Of a stretch of DNA of 64,000 nucleotides, positions 51,732 to 60,446 are shown one piece after another (position 1 is the stretch's first letter; each line of letters opens with the position of its first letter). Position numbers and translations under genes: made by a program. Below the pieces are notes generated by a model. The model did no database searches. It worked only from the letters and a program-made list of their open reading frames with translations, and was not told the DNA's origin. The stretch comes from an uncultured Clostridia bacterium (lineage in GTDB: Bacteria > Bacillota > Clostridia > Lachnospirales > Lachnospiraceae). Where the stretch lies: assembly GCA_937896665.1 (NCBI GenBank), contig CALBNS010000087.1:62001-126000 (forward strand), written 5' to 3'.

Positions 51732-53060
51732 ATGAGTAAACCAATTGTAGCAATTGTCGGAAGACCGAATGTAGGAAAGTCGACATTATTTAACGCACTG
51801 GCAGGCGAGATGATTTCAATTGTAAAAGATACGCCGGGTGTAACAAGAGACAGAATTTATGCAGAAACAACATGGCTGGATAAAGATTTTACATTGATTG
51901 ATACAGGTGGAATTGAGCCTGACAGCAAAGATATTATTTTATCTCAGATGAGGGAACAGGCACAGATTGCAATTGATACGGCAGATGTAATTATCTTCCT
52001 TACAGATGTAAGACAGGGGCTTGTGGATTCTGATTCAAAAGTGGCAGACATGCTCAGACGCTCAGGAAAGCCGATTGTATTGGTTGTGAATAAGGTGGAC
52101 AGTTTTGATAAATTTATGGCAGATGTCTATGAGTTTTATAATCTGGGTATTGGTGATCCGATGCCGATTTCTGCCGCCTCAAGGCTTGGAATTGGAGATA
52201 TGCTTGATGAAGTGACAAGACATTTTCCGGTAAATTTAGGTAAGGAAGAGGAAGATGAGCGTCCAAGAATTGCAATCGTTGGAAAGCCGAACGTAGGGAA
52301 ATCGTCTATCATTAACAAACTGCTCGGGAAGAACCGTGTGATTGTATCGGATATTGCCGGAACGACAAGAGATGCTATTGACACTGAAATCAAACATAAT
52401 GGAAAAGAATATATTTTCATTGATACAGCCGGACTTCGAAGAAAAAATAAGATCAAAGAAGAATTGGAACGTTACAGCATTATTCGTACGGTGGCAGCAG
52501 TAGAGCGTGCAGACGTGGTGCTGATGGTCATTGATGCAACAGAGGGTATTACAGAGCAGGATGCAAAGATAGCAGGTATCGCACATGAGCGTGGAAAAGG
52601 TATTATTATCGTTGTGAATAAGTGGGATGCCATTGAGAAAAATGATAAAACCATGTATGAGTATGAAAAGGATATCCGCAATACACTGGCATACATGCCT
52701 TATGCAGAAATCATGTATGTATCGGCAGAGACCGGACAGCGTCTGAATAAGTTGTATGATATGATTGACGTGGTTATGGAGAATCAGACGCTACGTGTGG
52801 CAACGGGTGTTTTGAATGAAATTATGACAGAGGCAGTAGCACTACAGCAGCCACCGTCAGATAAAGGAAAACGGTTGAAGTTATATTATATTACTCAGGT
52901 TGCGGTAAAGCCACCAACATTTGTTATCTTTGTGAATGACAAAGAGTTGATGCATTTTTCATATGTCAGATATCTGGAAAACAAAATCAGGGAAGCATTT
53001 GGATTTAAGGGAACATCACTGAAATTCTTTATACGTGAGCGAAAAGCAAAGGAGCAGTAG
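51732..53060 (+). CDS. der: Ribosome-associated GTPase Der (EngA)
   Basis: Essential 50S assembly GTPase with two tandem GTP domains and a KH-like C-terminus (442 residues). The P-loops are 'GRPNVGKST' (about 10-18) and 'GKPNVGKSS' (about 186-194), each with 'DTxG' G3 motifs ('DTGGIE', 'DTAGLRR') and 'NKVD'/'NKWD' G4 motifs. The DUF512-der-plsY-gpsA order is conserved in Firmicutes. Confidence 0.97.
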   Translation: MSKPIVAIVGRPNVGKSTLFNALAGEMISIVKDTPGVTRDRIYAETTWLDKDFTLIDTGGIEPDSKDIILSQMREQAQIAIDTADVIIFLTDVRQGLVDSDSKVADMLRRSGKPIVLVVNKVDSFDKFMADVYEFYNLGIGDPMPISAASRLGIGDMLDEVTRHFPVNLGKEEEDERPRIAIVGKPNVGKSSIINKLLGKNRVIVSDIAGTTRDAIDTEIKHNGKEYIFIDTAGLRRKNKIKEELERYSIIRTVAAVERADVVLMVIDATEGITEQDAKIAGIAHERGKGIIIVVNKWDAIEKNDKTMYEYEKDIRNTLAYMPYAEIMYVSAETGQRLNKLYDMIDVVMENQTLRVATGVLNEIMTEAVALQQPPSDKGKRLKLYYITQVAVKPPTFVIFVNDKELMHFSYVRYLENKIREAFGFKGTSLKFFIRERKAKEQ

Positions 53061-53063
53061 AGT

Positions 53064-53699
53064 ATGGAACGTTTGATTTGTGTACTGATAGGGTATGTAT
53101 TTGGGCTATTTCAGACAGGTTATATTTACGGAAAAATGAACCATATAGATATCAGACAACATGGAAGCGGTAACGCAGGTACGACAAATGCACTGCGTAC
53201 CTTGGGATGGAAGGCCGGAGTTATTACATTTCTGGGGGACTGTTTTAAATGTGTTTTCGCAGTCTTAGTGGTACGTTTGATTTATAAAGATAGTGCAATC
53301 CTTTCTCTGCTTGCTATGTATACCGGAGCAGGTGTAATTCTTGGACATAATTTCCCGTTCTACCTGAGATTTAAAGGTGGAAAAGGAATTGCAGCGACAG
53401 CCGGGTTGTTACTCTCTACAAATGGGATAATGACTTTAATTGCCGCTGTTGTCTTTGGTGGGATTGTAGCAGTCACAAGATATGTGTCTTTGGGGTCACT
53501 TGCGGTGGTCACATTATTCGTTATCGAGGTAGTTGTATTTGGACAAAACGGGGGCTTTGGGTTGGCAGCACCACAGCTTTATGAACTATATGCAATTACA
53601 GTTTTTTTGATGATTCTGGCATTCGTAAAGCATCGTGCCAATATTGTGCGATTGATGAATGGGACAGAGAATAAATTTGGTACGAGTAAGAAAGCATAA
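53064..53699 (+). CDS. plsY: Glycerol-3-phosphate acyltransferase PlsY
   Basis: Membrane enzyme that transfers an acyl group from acyl-phosphate to glycerol-3-phosphate, the first step of phospholipid synthesis. The 211-residue protein has about five hydrophobic segments and the PlsY motifs 'GSGNAGTTNALRTLG' (about 34-48) and 'HNFPFYLRFKGGKGIAA' (about 94-110). It starts three bases after der. Confidence 0.93.
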   Translation: MERLICVLIGYVFGLFQTGYIYGKMNHIDIRQHGSGNAGTTNALRTLGWKAGVITFLGDCFKCVFAVLVVRLIYKDSAILSLLAMYTGAGVILGHNFPFYLRFKGGKGIAATAGLLLSTNGIMTLIAAVVFGGIVAVTRYVSLGSLAVVTLFVIEVVVFGQNGGFGLAAPQLYELYAITVFLMILAFVKHRANIVRLMNGTENKFGTSKKA

Positions 53700-53722
53700 T
53701 AAGGATATAAGGAGGAATCACT

Positions 53723-54733
53723 ATGGCAGCAGCAGGCGTTTTAGGAGCAGGAAGCTGGGGAACAGCCTTGGCATTATTACTGAATAAGAACGGACATCAG
53801 GTGACTGTATGGTCAATTGATAAGGCAGAAGTAGAGATGCTTGACAAAGAGAGAGAGCATAAAAGCAAACTTCCGGGCATTCACATTCCACAGGAAATCA
53901 AGATTACCAATCAGGTGGAAGAAGCCGTTGCCGGAATGGATTTTATAGTACTGGCAGTTCCGTCTGTATTTACGAGAAGCACTGCAAAAAGTATCAAAGC
54001 ATATGTGCGTCCTGGACAAAAAATCGTCAATGTAGCGAAGGGGATCGAGGAATCTACTTTGATGACGCTTTCAGAACAGATTGAAGAGGAACTTCCACAG
54101 GCGGATGTGGCAGTGTTATCCGGTCCAAGCCATGCAGAAGAAGTTGGAAGAGAACTTCCGACCACATGTGTTGTGGGTGCCGGAACTAGGGAAACGGCTG
54201 AATATTTCCAAAAAATATTTATGAATGAAGTGTTCCGTGTATATACAAGCCCTGATATTCTAGGCATTGAATTGGGTGGTTCGCTGAAGAATGTCATTGC
54301 ATTGGCAGCCGGTATCGCAGACGGACTTGGTTATGGAGATAATACAAAAGCAGCATTAATTACCCGTGGTATTGCTGAAATCTCCCGTCTTGGCGTGAAA
54401 ATGGGCGGAAAGCTCGAAACATTTTCCGGACTTACGGGAATTGGTGATTTAATTGTAACCTGTGCCAGTGTCCATAGCCGTAACCGTAAGGCAGGTTATC
54501 TGATGGGACAGGGCAAAACTATGAAAGAGGCCATGGATGAGGTTCAGATGGTTGTAGAGGGTGTTTATTCTGCAAAGGCGGCAATTAAGATGGCAGAAAA
54601 GTACCGGGTATCTATGCCGATTATTGAACAGGTAAACAAAGTACTTTTTGAAGATAAGAGTGCAGCAGAGGCCGTAAGAGAATTAATGTTAAGAGACGGT
54701 AGGACAGAGAACAACAATTTACCGTGGGAATAA
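53723..54733 (+). CDS. gpsA: Glycerol-3-phosphate dehydrogenase [NAD(P)+]
   Basis: Makes sn-glycerol-3-phosphate from dihydroxyacetone phosphate for phospholipids. The 336-residue protein has the Rossmann signature 'VLGAGSWGTALALLLNKNGH' (about 6-25) and the C-terminal 'ELGGSLKNVIALAAG' with the substrate-binding Lys. It feeds the PlsY reaction encoded just upstream. GGAGG precedes the ATG. Confidence 0.96.
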   Translation: MAAAGVLGAGSWGTALALLLNKNGHQVTVWSIDKAEVEMLDKEREHKSKLPGIHIPQEIKITNQVEEAVAGMDFIVLAVPSVFTRSTAKSIKAYVRPGQKIVNVAKGIEESTLMTLSEQIEEELPQADVAVLSGPSHAEEVGRELPTTCVVGAGTRETAEYFQKIFMNEVFRVYTSPDILGIELGGSLKNVIALAAGIADGLGYGDNTKAALITRGIAEISRLGVKMGGKLETFSGLTGIGDLIVTCASVHSRNRKAGYLMGQGKTMKEAMDEVQMVVEGVYSAKAAIKMAEKYRVSMPIIEQVNKVLFEDKSAAEAVRELMLRDGRTENNNLPWE

Positions 54734-54750
54734 GAGTGATTTTTAGAAAA

Positions 54751-54777
54751 AGAGATTGTGTATGCAATCTCTTTTTT
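54751..54777 (+). terminator. Terminator of the der-plsY-gpsA operon
   Basis: AGAGATTG (54751-54758), TGTATG loop, CAATCTCT (54765-54772), then five more T. Confidence 0.88.
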
Positions 54778-54806
54778 GCATATTAATATGAAAGCGAACA
54801 TACACT
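54778..54806 (+). promoter_or_regulatory. Sigma-E-type promoter of spoIVA
   Basis: GCATATT (54778-54784), a 14-base spacer and CATACACT (54799-54806) fit the mother-cell sigma-E pattern, and no good SigA promoter is seen. In B. subtilis spoIVA is a sigma-E gene. Confidence 0.75.
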
Positions 54807-54831
54807 GTACAAGAAAACAGGAGGGCAGTGT

Positions 54832-56304
54832 ATGGAAGTATTTGATATTTATAAAGATATACAGGCACGTACAAATGGTGAAATCTATCTGGGAGTTGTG
54901 GGACCCGTAAGAACGGGAAAATCAACCTTTATTAAGCGTTTTATGGACTTGTTAGTGATACCTAAAATAGAAGATGCACATAGTAGGGAACGGACGAGAG
55001 ATGAACTCCCACAATCTGCTTCCGGCAGGACCATTATGACGACGGAACCAAAATTTGTGCCAAAGGAAGCGGCAGAAATTAAACTGCTGGATGATGTCTC
55101 AGTGAAGGTCCGCCTGATTGACTGTGTGGGTTATATGGCTGATGGGGCAACGGGGCATATTGAAAATGAAGAAGAAAGAAAGGTAAAGACTCCTTGGTTT
55201 GATTATGAAATTCCCTTTACCAAAGCGGCAAGTATTGGAACCCAGAAGGTCATTCATGACCATGCGACAATTGGGATTGTAGTCACGACAGATGGAACTA
55301 TCGGTGAACTGAACCGGGAGAATTATTTGGCAGCGGAGGAAAAGACAATTCGGGAACTACAGTCCATCGGAAAACCATTTATCGTCCTTGTGAACTCTGT
55401 AAAACCTTATGCAGAAGAAGCAAAGCAGACAGTGGAAAAGATAAAGGAACAATATGGTGTGACAGCCATGGCAATAAACTGCGAACAGCTTCGGGAAGAA
55501 GATATTCACCGAGTTATGGAAAAGGTATTGTTTGAATTTCCAATATCTGAAATTGATTTTTTTATACCGAAGTGGGTAGAAATGCTTTCACGAGAACATA
55601 AAATCAAGGCAGATCTGTTAAAACACATCAAAGAGCTTATGGGACGGCTGTCAGAGATTAAAGATACGGTTCAGGCGATTGCAAAACCGGATAGTCCATA
55701 TATTACCGATATTAGGGTAGATAATATTGCAATGGATACAGGCTGTGTGAAAGTACATATTGATGTTGCAGATAATTATTACTATGAAATGCTAAGTGAT
55801 TTGACGGGAACCAAGATTGATGGAGAATATGAGCTAATCAGTACAATGAAAGAGTTGGCAGGCTTACGCAAAGAATATGAGAGTGTCAAAGACGCAATGG
55901 AATCTGTGAAAATGAAGGGATATGGTGTTGTTACTCCGAGAACAGAAGAAATTCGTCTTGATGAGCCGGTACTGATTAAGCAGGGAAATAAGTATGGCGT
56001 TAAAATTCATTCGGAGGCACCGTCGATTCATATGATTCGTGCTAATATTGAGACTGAGATTGCGCCAATTGTGGGAAATGAGCAGCAGGCAAATGATCTG
56101 GTGCGATATATCAAGGATGCAGGCGAAACAGAAGATGGTGTATGGGGAACTAATATATTCGGCAAGTCGATTGAGGAACTGGTGACAGACGGAATACGAA
56201 ATAAAATATCTTCCATCAATGATGAAAGTCAGATGAAACTACAGGATACGATGCAGAAGGTAGTAAATGATAGTAATGGTGGAATGATTTGTATTATCAT
56301 TTAA
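54832..56304 (+). CDS. spoIVA: Stage IV sporulation protein A (spore coat ATPase)
   Basis: SpoIVA is an ATPase that polymerises around the forespore as the coat basement layer. The 490-residue protein matches the usual length. The Walker A is 'GPVRTGKSTFIKRF' (about 24-37), a TRAFAC-like region follows ('VRLIDCVGYM' as the Walker B region), a long middle domain continues, and the C-terminus ends in 'NDSNGGMICIII', conserved in SpoIVA. It has AGGAGGG upstream of the ATG and a sigma-E-like promoter, and stands between gpsA and rnpB. Confidence 0.97.
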   Translation: MEVFDIYKDIQARTNGEIYLGVVGPVRTGKSTFIKRFMDLLVIPKIEDAHSRERTRDELPQSASGRTIMTTEPKFVPKEAAEIKLLDDVSVKVRLIDCVGYMADGATGHIENEEERKVKTPWFDYEIPFTKAASIGTQKVIHDHATIGIVVTTDGTIGELNRENYLAAEEKTIRELQSIGKPFIVLVNSVKPYAEEAKQTVEKIKEQYGVTAMAINCEQLREEDIHRVMEKVLFEFPISEIDFFIPKWVEMLSREHKIKADLLKHIKELMGRLSEIKDTVQAIAKPDSPYITDIRVDNIAMDTGCVKVHIDVADNYYYEMLSDLTGTKIDGEYELISTMKELAGLRKEYESVKDAMESVKMKGYGVVTPRTEEIRLDEPVLIKQGNKYGVKIHSEAPSIHMIRANIETEIAPIVGNEQQANDLVRYIKDAGETEDGVWGTNIFGKSIEELVTDGIRNKISSINDESQMKLQDTMQKVVNDSNGGMICIII

Positions 56305-56307
56305 GAC

Positions 56308-56336
56308 TTTACAAGCCGGAAATAAAATGGTAGAAT
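56308..56336 (+). promoter_or_regulatory. Promoter of rnpB
   Basis: TTTACA (56308-56313), a 17-base spacer and TAGAAT (56331-56336), giving a start near 56343, just before the P1 helix of RNase P RNA. Confidence 0.7.
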
Positions 56337-56347
56337 CACTAAGGATT

Positions 56348-56696
56348 GAAGTAAGACAGACGGTCGCAGCTGCAAGTGCCGAAAGGCCGCAGATGAGGAA
56401 AGTCCGGGCTTCACAGGGCAGGATGCCGGATAACGTCCGGTGGAGGCGACTCCAAGGATAGTGCAACAGAAATGAACCGCCAGTACGTAAGGGCTGGTAA
56501 GGGTGGAAGGGCAGTGTAAGAGACTACCGCCTCGCTGGTAACAGGGAGGGCATATGTAAACCCCATCCGAAGCAAAACCGAATAAAAACAATGTGGCGGC
56601 CCGTCACGTTTTAGGTAGGTTGCTCGAACCTGTCGGCAACGGCAGGTCTAGATAGATGACCGTCCAATGACATAACCCGGCTTATCGTCTTGCTTC
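56348..56696 (+). ncRNA. rnpB: RNase P RNA
   Basis: The RNA component of RNase P, which cuts the 5' leader from pre-tRNAs. Conserved elements are visible: the P4 region with 'GAGGAAAGTCCGGGC' (about 56395-56409), 'GGTAAGGGTGGAAGGGCAGTGTAAGAG' in the specificity part, 'AGATGACCGTCC' near the 3' half of P4 region, and 'ACATAACCCGGCTTA' at the 3' end. P1 can form between AAGAC near 56354 and GTCTT near 56687. The ends are approximate. Confidence 0.93.
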
Positions 56697-56715
56697 TATT
56701 TACAAAAATAATAAG

Positions 56716-56760
56716 AGGAGGACTTTGAAAATCCAGTGTTTTCAAAATTCTCCTTTTTTA
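56716..56760 (+). terminator. Terminator of rnpB
   Basis: GGAG-GAC-TTTGAAAA and TTTTCAAA-ATT-CTCC form an imperfect stem with a 7-base loop, followed by TTTTTTA. Confidence 0.8.
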
Positions 56761-56764
56761 AGTT

Positions 56765-57238
56765 GTGTGCCAAGCATGGCACTAATCTAGCTAGTGAAAG
56801 TCTAGCCACGGGTATTTACCGCCAAGTGTAGCGAACCACAAGTTGGCATCAGTAATGGTGTGTATGAATTTTATAGTTAATAGAGGAGTAACAACAATGG
56901 AATTAATTGAGGTAATTACGTCAAAAGAAAATCTGAACAATCTATAGAAATTTATGCTACTTAAATCGAAAATATAAGAATGGGTTTCAACATGAAGATA
57001 TATATAAAGTAGCAAATTCAAGGCTTGGCTGGTACAGAAGGAGTGGAATGGATGTGGTAAATTTCATAATCAGCAAAGAGTTGCTTGAAACAAAGATAAA
57101 GGACTCAGCAGGGTTGCTAAACCCTTTATCATACTATCTAAGAAAAGTTGGAATATAAATTGTAGAGCCGTATACGAGACCCGTACGTACGGTTCAATGA
57201 GAGGGAAATAATGCTTAGCCATTATTTCTCTACTCTAT
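56765..57238 (+). mobile_element. Degenerate group II intron, reverse-transcriptase gene mostly deleted
   Basis: The 5' end GTGTGCCAAGCATGG followed by 'CTAGTGAAAGTCTAG' fits the 5' boundary and domain I region of bacterial group II introns. Domain V is present at about 57164-57194 (GAGCCGTATACG...CGTACGGTTC), and domain VI follows as a stem GAGGGAAATAATG / CATTATTTCTCT with a bulged A (57232) six bases before the probable 3' end. Only ~470 bases separate the ends, where an intact intron carries a ~1.3-1.8 kb reverse-transcriptase gene. It lies directly behind the rnpB terminator, a location typical of terminator-targeting introns. Boundaries are estimates. Confidence 0.8.
56897..57158 (+). 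pseudogene. Remnant of the group II intron reverse transcriptase / maturase
   Basis: An ATG at 56897 begins 16 codons ('MELIEVITSKENLNNL') like the start of intron RTs and stops at 56947. In another frame, about 70 codons run from 56937 to the stop at 57156 and look like the C-terminal part ('VANSRLGWYRRSGMDVVNF', then 'SAGLLNPLSYYLRKVGI'). The polymerase and most maturase domains are missing. The protein is certainly non-functional. An RT supplied from elsewhere might act on the RNA, but nothing here shows that. Confidence 0.7.
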
Positions 57239-57765
57239 TACTCATCAATTATTTCAATTGTAGTAATGTCGGTAGCGTAATGATATGATATTATAGAATA
57301 CATATTATAACCATTAAATGTTAAAAATCCGACGCTAATCAATATGAAAAGCTTGTAAAATCGTATATGTTTATGCCTGTAAAAATAAAAAATACAGTAT
57401 AACGAAACTGGAAGACCAGCCCAACACACATTTGAACTGACAACCAAGCAGATAAATAAAATACAAGGTACAAAATAATTCTGAAATTCGGGAGATACAG
57501 AAGCGGGAGTTGTATCGGAAGATGTGGAATCCAAATCCGTTGATAATACACTGTCTAATACATTGTCTAATAATTCATCAATGCTAATTTGAAAACATTG
57601 AGATATTATCTTAAGTGAAGTGATGTCAGGTTCGGACTTATTGTTTTCCCATTTTGATATTACATATCTACTGACATGCAGCTCATCAGCAAGCTCAGCT
57701 TGAGATAAACCATGACTCATCCTCAAGCTTTTAATTTTTTCCCCAAGTGTTAGAACATTTTCCAT
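57238..57765 (-). CDS. XRE family regulator with C-terminal membrane domain
   Basis: 175 residues. The N-terminal helix-turn-helix ('LSQAELADELHVSRYVISKW', about 20-39) is followed by a Ser/Thr/Asp-rich linker (about 68-92) and three hydrophobic segments (about 97-117, 119-128 and 136-160). This places a DNA-binding domain at the cytoplasmic face of the membrane. It lies 23 bases after the secreted-protein gene at 57789 on the same strand. Its stop codon touches the 3' end of the intron relic. It may regulate the small-secreted-protein genes around it; the signal is unknown. Confidence 0.82.
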   Translation of the reverse strand: MENVLTLGEKIKSLRMSHGLSQAELADELHVSRYVISKWENNKSEPDITSLKIISQCFQISIDELLDNVLDSVLSTDLDSTSSDTTPASVSPEFQNYFVPCILFICLVVSSNVCWAGLPVSLYCIFYFYRHKHIRFYKLFILISVGFLTFNGYNMYSIISYHYATDITTIEIIDE

Positions 57766-57788
57766 AGTCGATTATTCCCCCTCATCAT

Positions 57789-58268
57789 TTAGTAAATTCT
57801 AGTTGTATATAATGCTCCATCTGAAACCTTAGCATAAAAACCTGTATCCATGAGAATGCCTTGATTGTTTCGCCATTTTAAATTTAATGTAGCTTTTGTG
57901 GAAGAGTTCTTGGTTAATGAGTAGTCGTAAACACTGCCAGTTAATGCAGACACAGCAGGGTTGCTAACAGATATTATCGAATTATTCACTATTTTCAAAT
58001 GAAATGAACCTATCCATGAATTTGGAACTTCATGCGTAACTTTATAAGTTGCATCTTTTAGACGCAAACTTGATTCTATGGGCTCTATTGTAACATAAGA
58101 TATTTCACCAGAGTCAGAAATTAGAGTGAATGTTTGTTTGGTATTCTGAGAAAGATCATATTTTACTAATTCATGTTGTGCAACAGCAGAGTCTTTTGCT
58201 AAAGAAGAATTGTTGTTTAGTAAAACAAGGGATAAAGTGATGAATGTTATGAATATTAATTTTTTCAT
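57789..58268 (-). CDS. Secreted protein, possibly DUF5626-like
   Basis: 159 residues with a typical signal peptide (about 1-24, cleavage near 'SSLAK'). The mature part is beta-rich. The C-terminal stretch with 'DYSLTKNSSTKATLNLKWRN' and 'GFYAKVSDGALYTTRIY' recalls DUF5626, a family of small extracellular proteins in Firmicutes, but this is a resemblance from memory. Function unknown. GGGAGG precedes the ATG. It is the first gene of a two-gene minus-strand unit with the XRE-membrane regulator. Confidence 0.72.
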   Translation of the reverse strand: MKKLIFITFITLSLVLLNNNSSLAKDSAVAQHELVKYDLSQNTKQTFTLISDSGEISYVTIEPIESSLRLKDATYKVTHEVPNSWIGSFHLKIVNNSIISVSNPAVSALTGSVYDYSLTKNSSTKATLNLKWRNNQGILMDTGFYAKVSDGALYTTRIY

Positions 58269-58420
58269 GGTACCTCCCTAAATAGTGATATTGTGAATAT
58301 TTTAAAGGTTTTGAGTTAGAAATTCAATAGAATGTGTTAAATATTCCATAAAATAGAAATATTGACACAGATATATTTTCTTTAATTGACAAATAGAAAT
58401 GAAATGTGAATTACCAGAAC

Positions 58421-58449
58421 TTACAAAAATTGCAATCAAGGTATATAAT
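58421..58449 (+). promoter_or_regulatory. Promoter of the small secreted protein at 58486
   Basis: TTACAA (58421-58426), a 17-base spacer and TATAAT (58444-58449). Confidence 0.75.
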
Positions 58450-58485
58450 TTGATTAACAAAAAAAGAAAGTGAGGAAACAAGTTT

Positions 58486-58863
58486 ATGAAAAACAAAAAG
58501 AAAATTTTATTATCAGGGATTTTGGCAACATCCTTATTTGCTTCACTCAGTGTAAGTGCGGCAGGAACTACTAGAGGTGTTAGTGACTGTAAACCTTCTA
58601 TAACACTTAATCAAACGAGCGGAGTGTTTAAGATCTTTGAGGATGTATCACCGATGATTCCAAATACACCAAAGCGATTGGAGGGTACATATACAACAAT
58701 TGATATCAATGGAAATAGTTATACACAGGATGTGTATGGAAGTTTACAGTCAGGACAGTTAGTAGTGACAAAGTATGCACCAGCACATTATCAGAGTAAA
58801 TCGGCAAGAATGGCATATTATTTAAATGGAACTTACTGTGGTTCTCTTTCTAAAACATATTAA
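58486..58863 (+). CDS. Small secreted protein of unknown function
   Basis: 125 residues with a signal peptide (about 1-25, 'SVSAAG' cleavage region). The mature ~100 residues are beta-rich and contain one cysteine near each end ('VSDCKPS' and 'GTYCGSL'), suggesting a disulfide-closed small domain. No recognised family. It is transcribed divergently from the gene at 57789-58268. The spacing, small size, signal peptides and A+T-rich base use suggest the group was acquired together. Confidence 0.72.
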   Translation: MKNKKKILLSGILATSLFASLSVSAAGTTRGVSDCKPSITLNQTSGVFKIFEDVSPMIPNTPKRLEGTYTTIDINGNSYTQDVYGSLQSGQLVVTKYAPAHYQSKSARMAYYLNGTYCGSLSKTY

Positions 58864-58883
58864 AGTATTTGGATAAAGATGAG

Positions 58884-58930
58884 TAGTAGTGTAATTTAGA
58901 GGATATGTTGAATTACACTACTATTTTTTT
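58884..58930 (+). terminator. Terminator after the small secreted protein gene
   Basis: A perfect 13-bp stem TAGTAGTGTAATT (58884-58896) / AATTACACTACTA (58911-58923) followed by seven T. Confidence 0.92.
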
Positions 58931-58962
58931 ATGTATTATGGTACAATTAGAAAAGGAGGGGT

Positions 58963-60444
58963 ATGATTATTATGAGGAAGAAAAGGGGAATTATATTCAC
59001 AGTGGTTACCTTAATTATGACAGGAATTAGTATCGCAGGCTGCAATTCAGAAGAAAAAAAAGACGAACAGACAGAGATTGTATGGTATCTCACAAATCCA
59101 GAGGATTATGGTGTAGATGGGAGTGAATGTGAGCCATATCAGGAAGTGGATTCGAAGCGATTTGAACGGTTTAATGAACGTTTGAAAGAGCTAGGGATTT
59201 CTGCGAAGGTAGTATTCAAATATGTACCGGAGTCCTATGAATTTTCAGAAATGCTTATAAAAGATTTGGTAGAAAAAGACAAGACAGCGGATATTTCAGG
59301 ATTTTCAGCGAAAGAATACCAACAGTTTCTTGTGCTGGATGATTATTTCAGTCTTGAGAGTATGAGGAAAACGAAAGAGGCACTTCCGAAAAAAATCTGG
59401 GATGTAAATTCTATCAATGGGAAGACCTATCAGATTCCAAGAGGAAATGCAGCTATTTATGAAACCGTTTACTGTTTCAACAAACCGTTTTTAGAAGAGT
59501 ATCAGCTTACAATAAATGAAGAAGAGATTAGGAAGATGTCGCCGAAAGAAGTGATTGAGTGGCTACTTCCTTATTTTGAAGAAGAACACGTTCTTGATGG
59601 TAAGTATTATCTTACATCCGCGCAAGATATTTCGTATTCGATGTATACCCTAGACAGACAGATTCCACTGCTAAAAAATACTAATAATAATATCATATTG
59701 GACTTAGAGACACGATTGGTAACGGATATATTTTCCAATGAGCATATGAGCGACTACTTTGATTTGTGCCAATGGATTTATAAGAATGATATTGATGGAC
59801 ATAAGTCTGCGTATTCATTGTCAGCGTTTCCTGTATTTTCTATTACTAGCATACCTGATATTGCAGATTTGAAAAATGAAACGAAAGCGAATGATTCCAG
59901 GTGGGTGAATGTACGTCTTGGGAACGAGCATTTAGTTGCTTCTGTAGGAAATGGTGTACTGAAAAGTAGCGATAACAAGGAATTAGCAGTGCAGGTGCTT
60001 GCAGCCTCATTTTATGATGAAGAGTTGACAAATCTTATGATTTATGGAATAGAAGATAAAGATTACGTGCTCCGGGATGGACATGCAGTATATCGAGAGG
60101 AAAGATCTCTTTCCTGCATGGGCACATTCCAAAGTATCGGAAATAATCTGATCGCATATCCGAATGAGCTGGAAGTAATGGATAAAAAGGAAGTGACAGA
60201 GAGGCTTGTGGAAGAAGTTCCAATAATCCCGTACAGTAATTTTGTTCCTGAGTGGGATAAAGAAATGCTTGAAAAAGTATCTGAGTTGTCAGAAATCTAC
60301 AAAGAGACCATCAAACAAGTCATAACTACCGAGATTACTGATATGGAAGCTTTTTTACAAGAGCAGCAGAAGAAGCTTAAGCAGGCAGGCGTTGAAGAAG
60401 TTATCTCTGTGTTACAAAGACAGGTAGATTGTTGGGAGGATTAG
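58963..60444 (+). CDS. Lipoprotein resembling an extracellular solute-binding protein
   Basis: 493 residues with a lipoprotein signal peptide and lipobox 'SIAGC' (Cys near residue 27). The rest looks like a family 1 type solute-binding fold: an N-terminal 'EIVWYLTNPEDYG' strand, a region starting 'KIWDVNSINGKTYQIPRG' typical of binding-protein hinges, and mixed alpha/beta to the end. It would sit outside the membrane, anchored by lipid. Unusually it is followed not by a importer permease but by an ABC-2-type exporter ATPase and permease. AAGGAGG lies just upstream; ATGs at 58963 and 58972 are both possible. Confidence 0.8.
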   Translation: MIIMRKKRGIIFTVVTLIMTGISIAGCNSEEKKDEQTEIVWYLTNPEDYGVDGSECEPYQEVDSKRFERFNERLKELGISAKVVFKYVPESYEFSEMLIKDLVEKDKTADISGFSAKEYQQFLVLDDYFSLESMRKTKEALPKKIWDVNSINGKTYQIPRGNAAIYETVYCFNKPFLEEYQLTINEEEIRKMSPKEVIEWLLPYFEEEHVLDGKYYLTSAQDISYSMYTLDRQIPLLKNTNNNIILDLETRLVTDIFSNEHMSDYFDLCQWIYKNDIDGHKSAYSLSAFPVFSITSIPDIADLKNETKANDSRWVNVRLGNEHLVASVGNGVLKSSDNKELAVQVLAASFYDEELTNLMIYGIEDKDYVLRDGHAVYREERSLSCMGTFQSIGNNLIAYPNELEVMDKKEVTERLVEEVPIIPYSNFVPEWDKEMLEKVSELSEIYKETIKQVITTEITDMEAFLQEQQKKLKQAGVEEVISVLQRQVDCWED

Positions 60445-60446
60445 GC

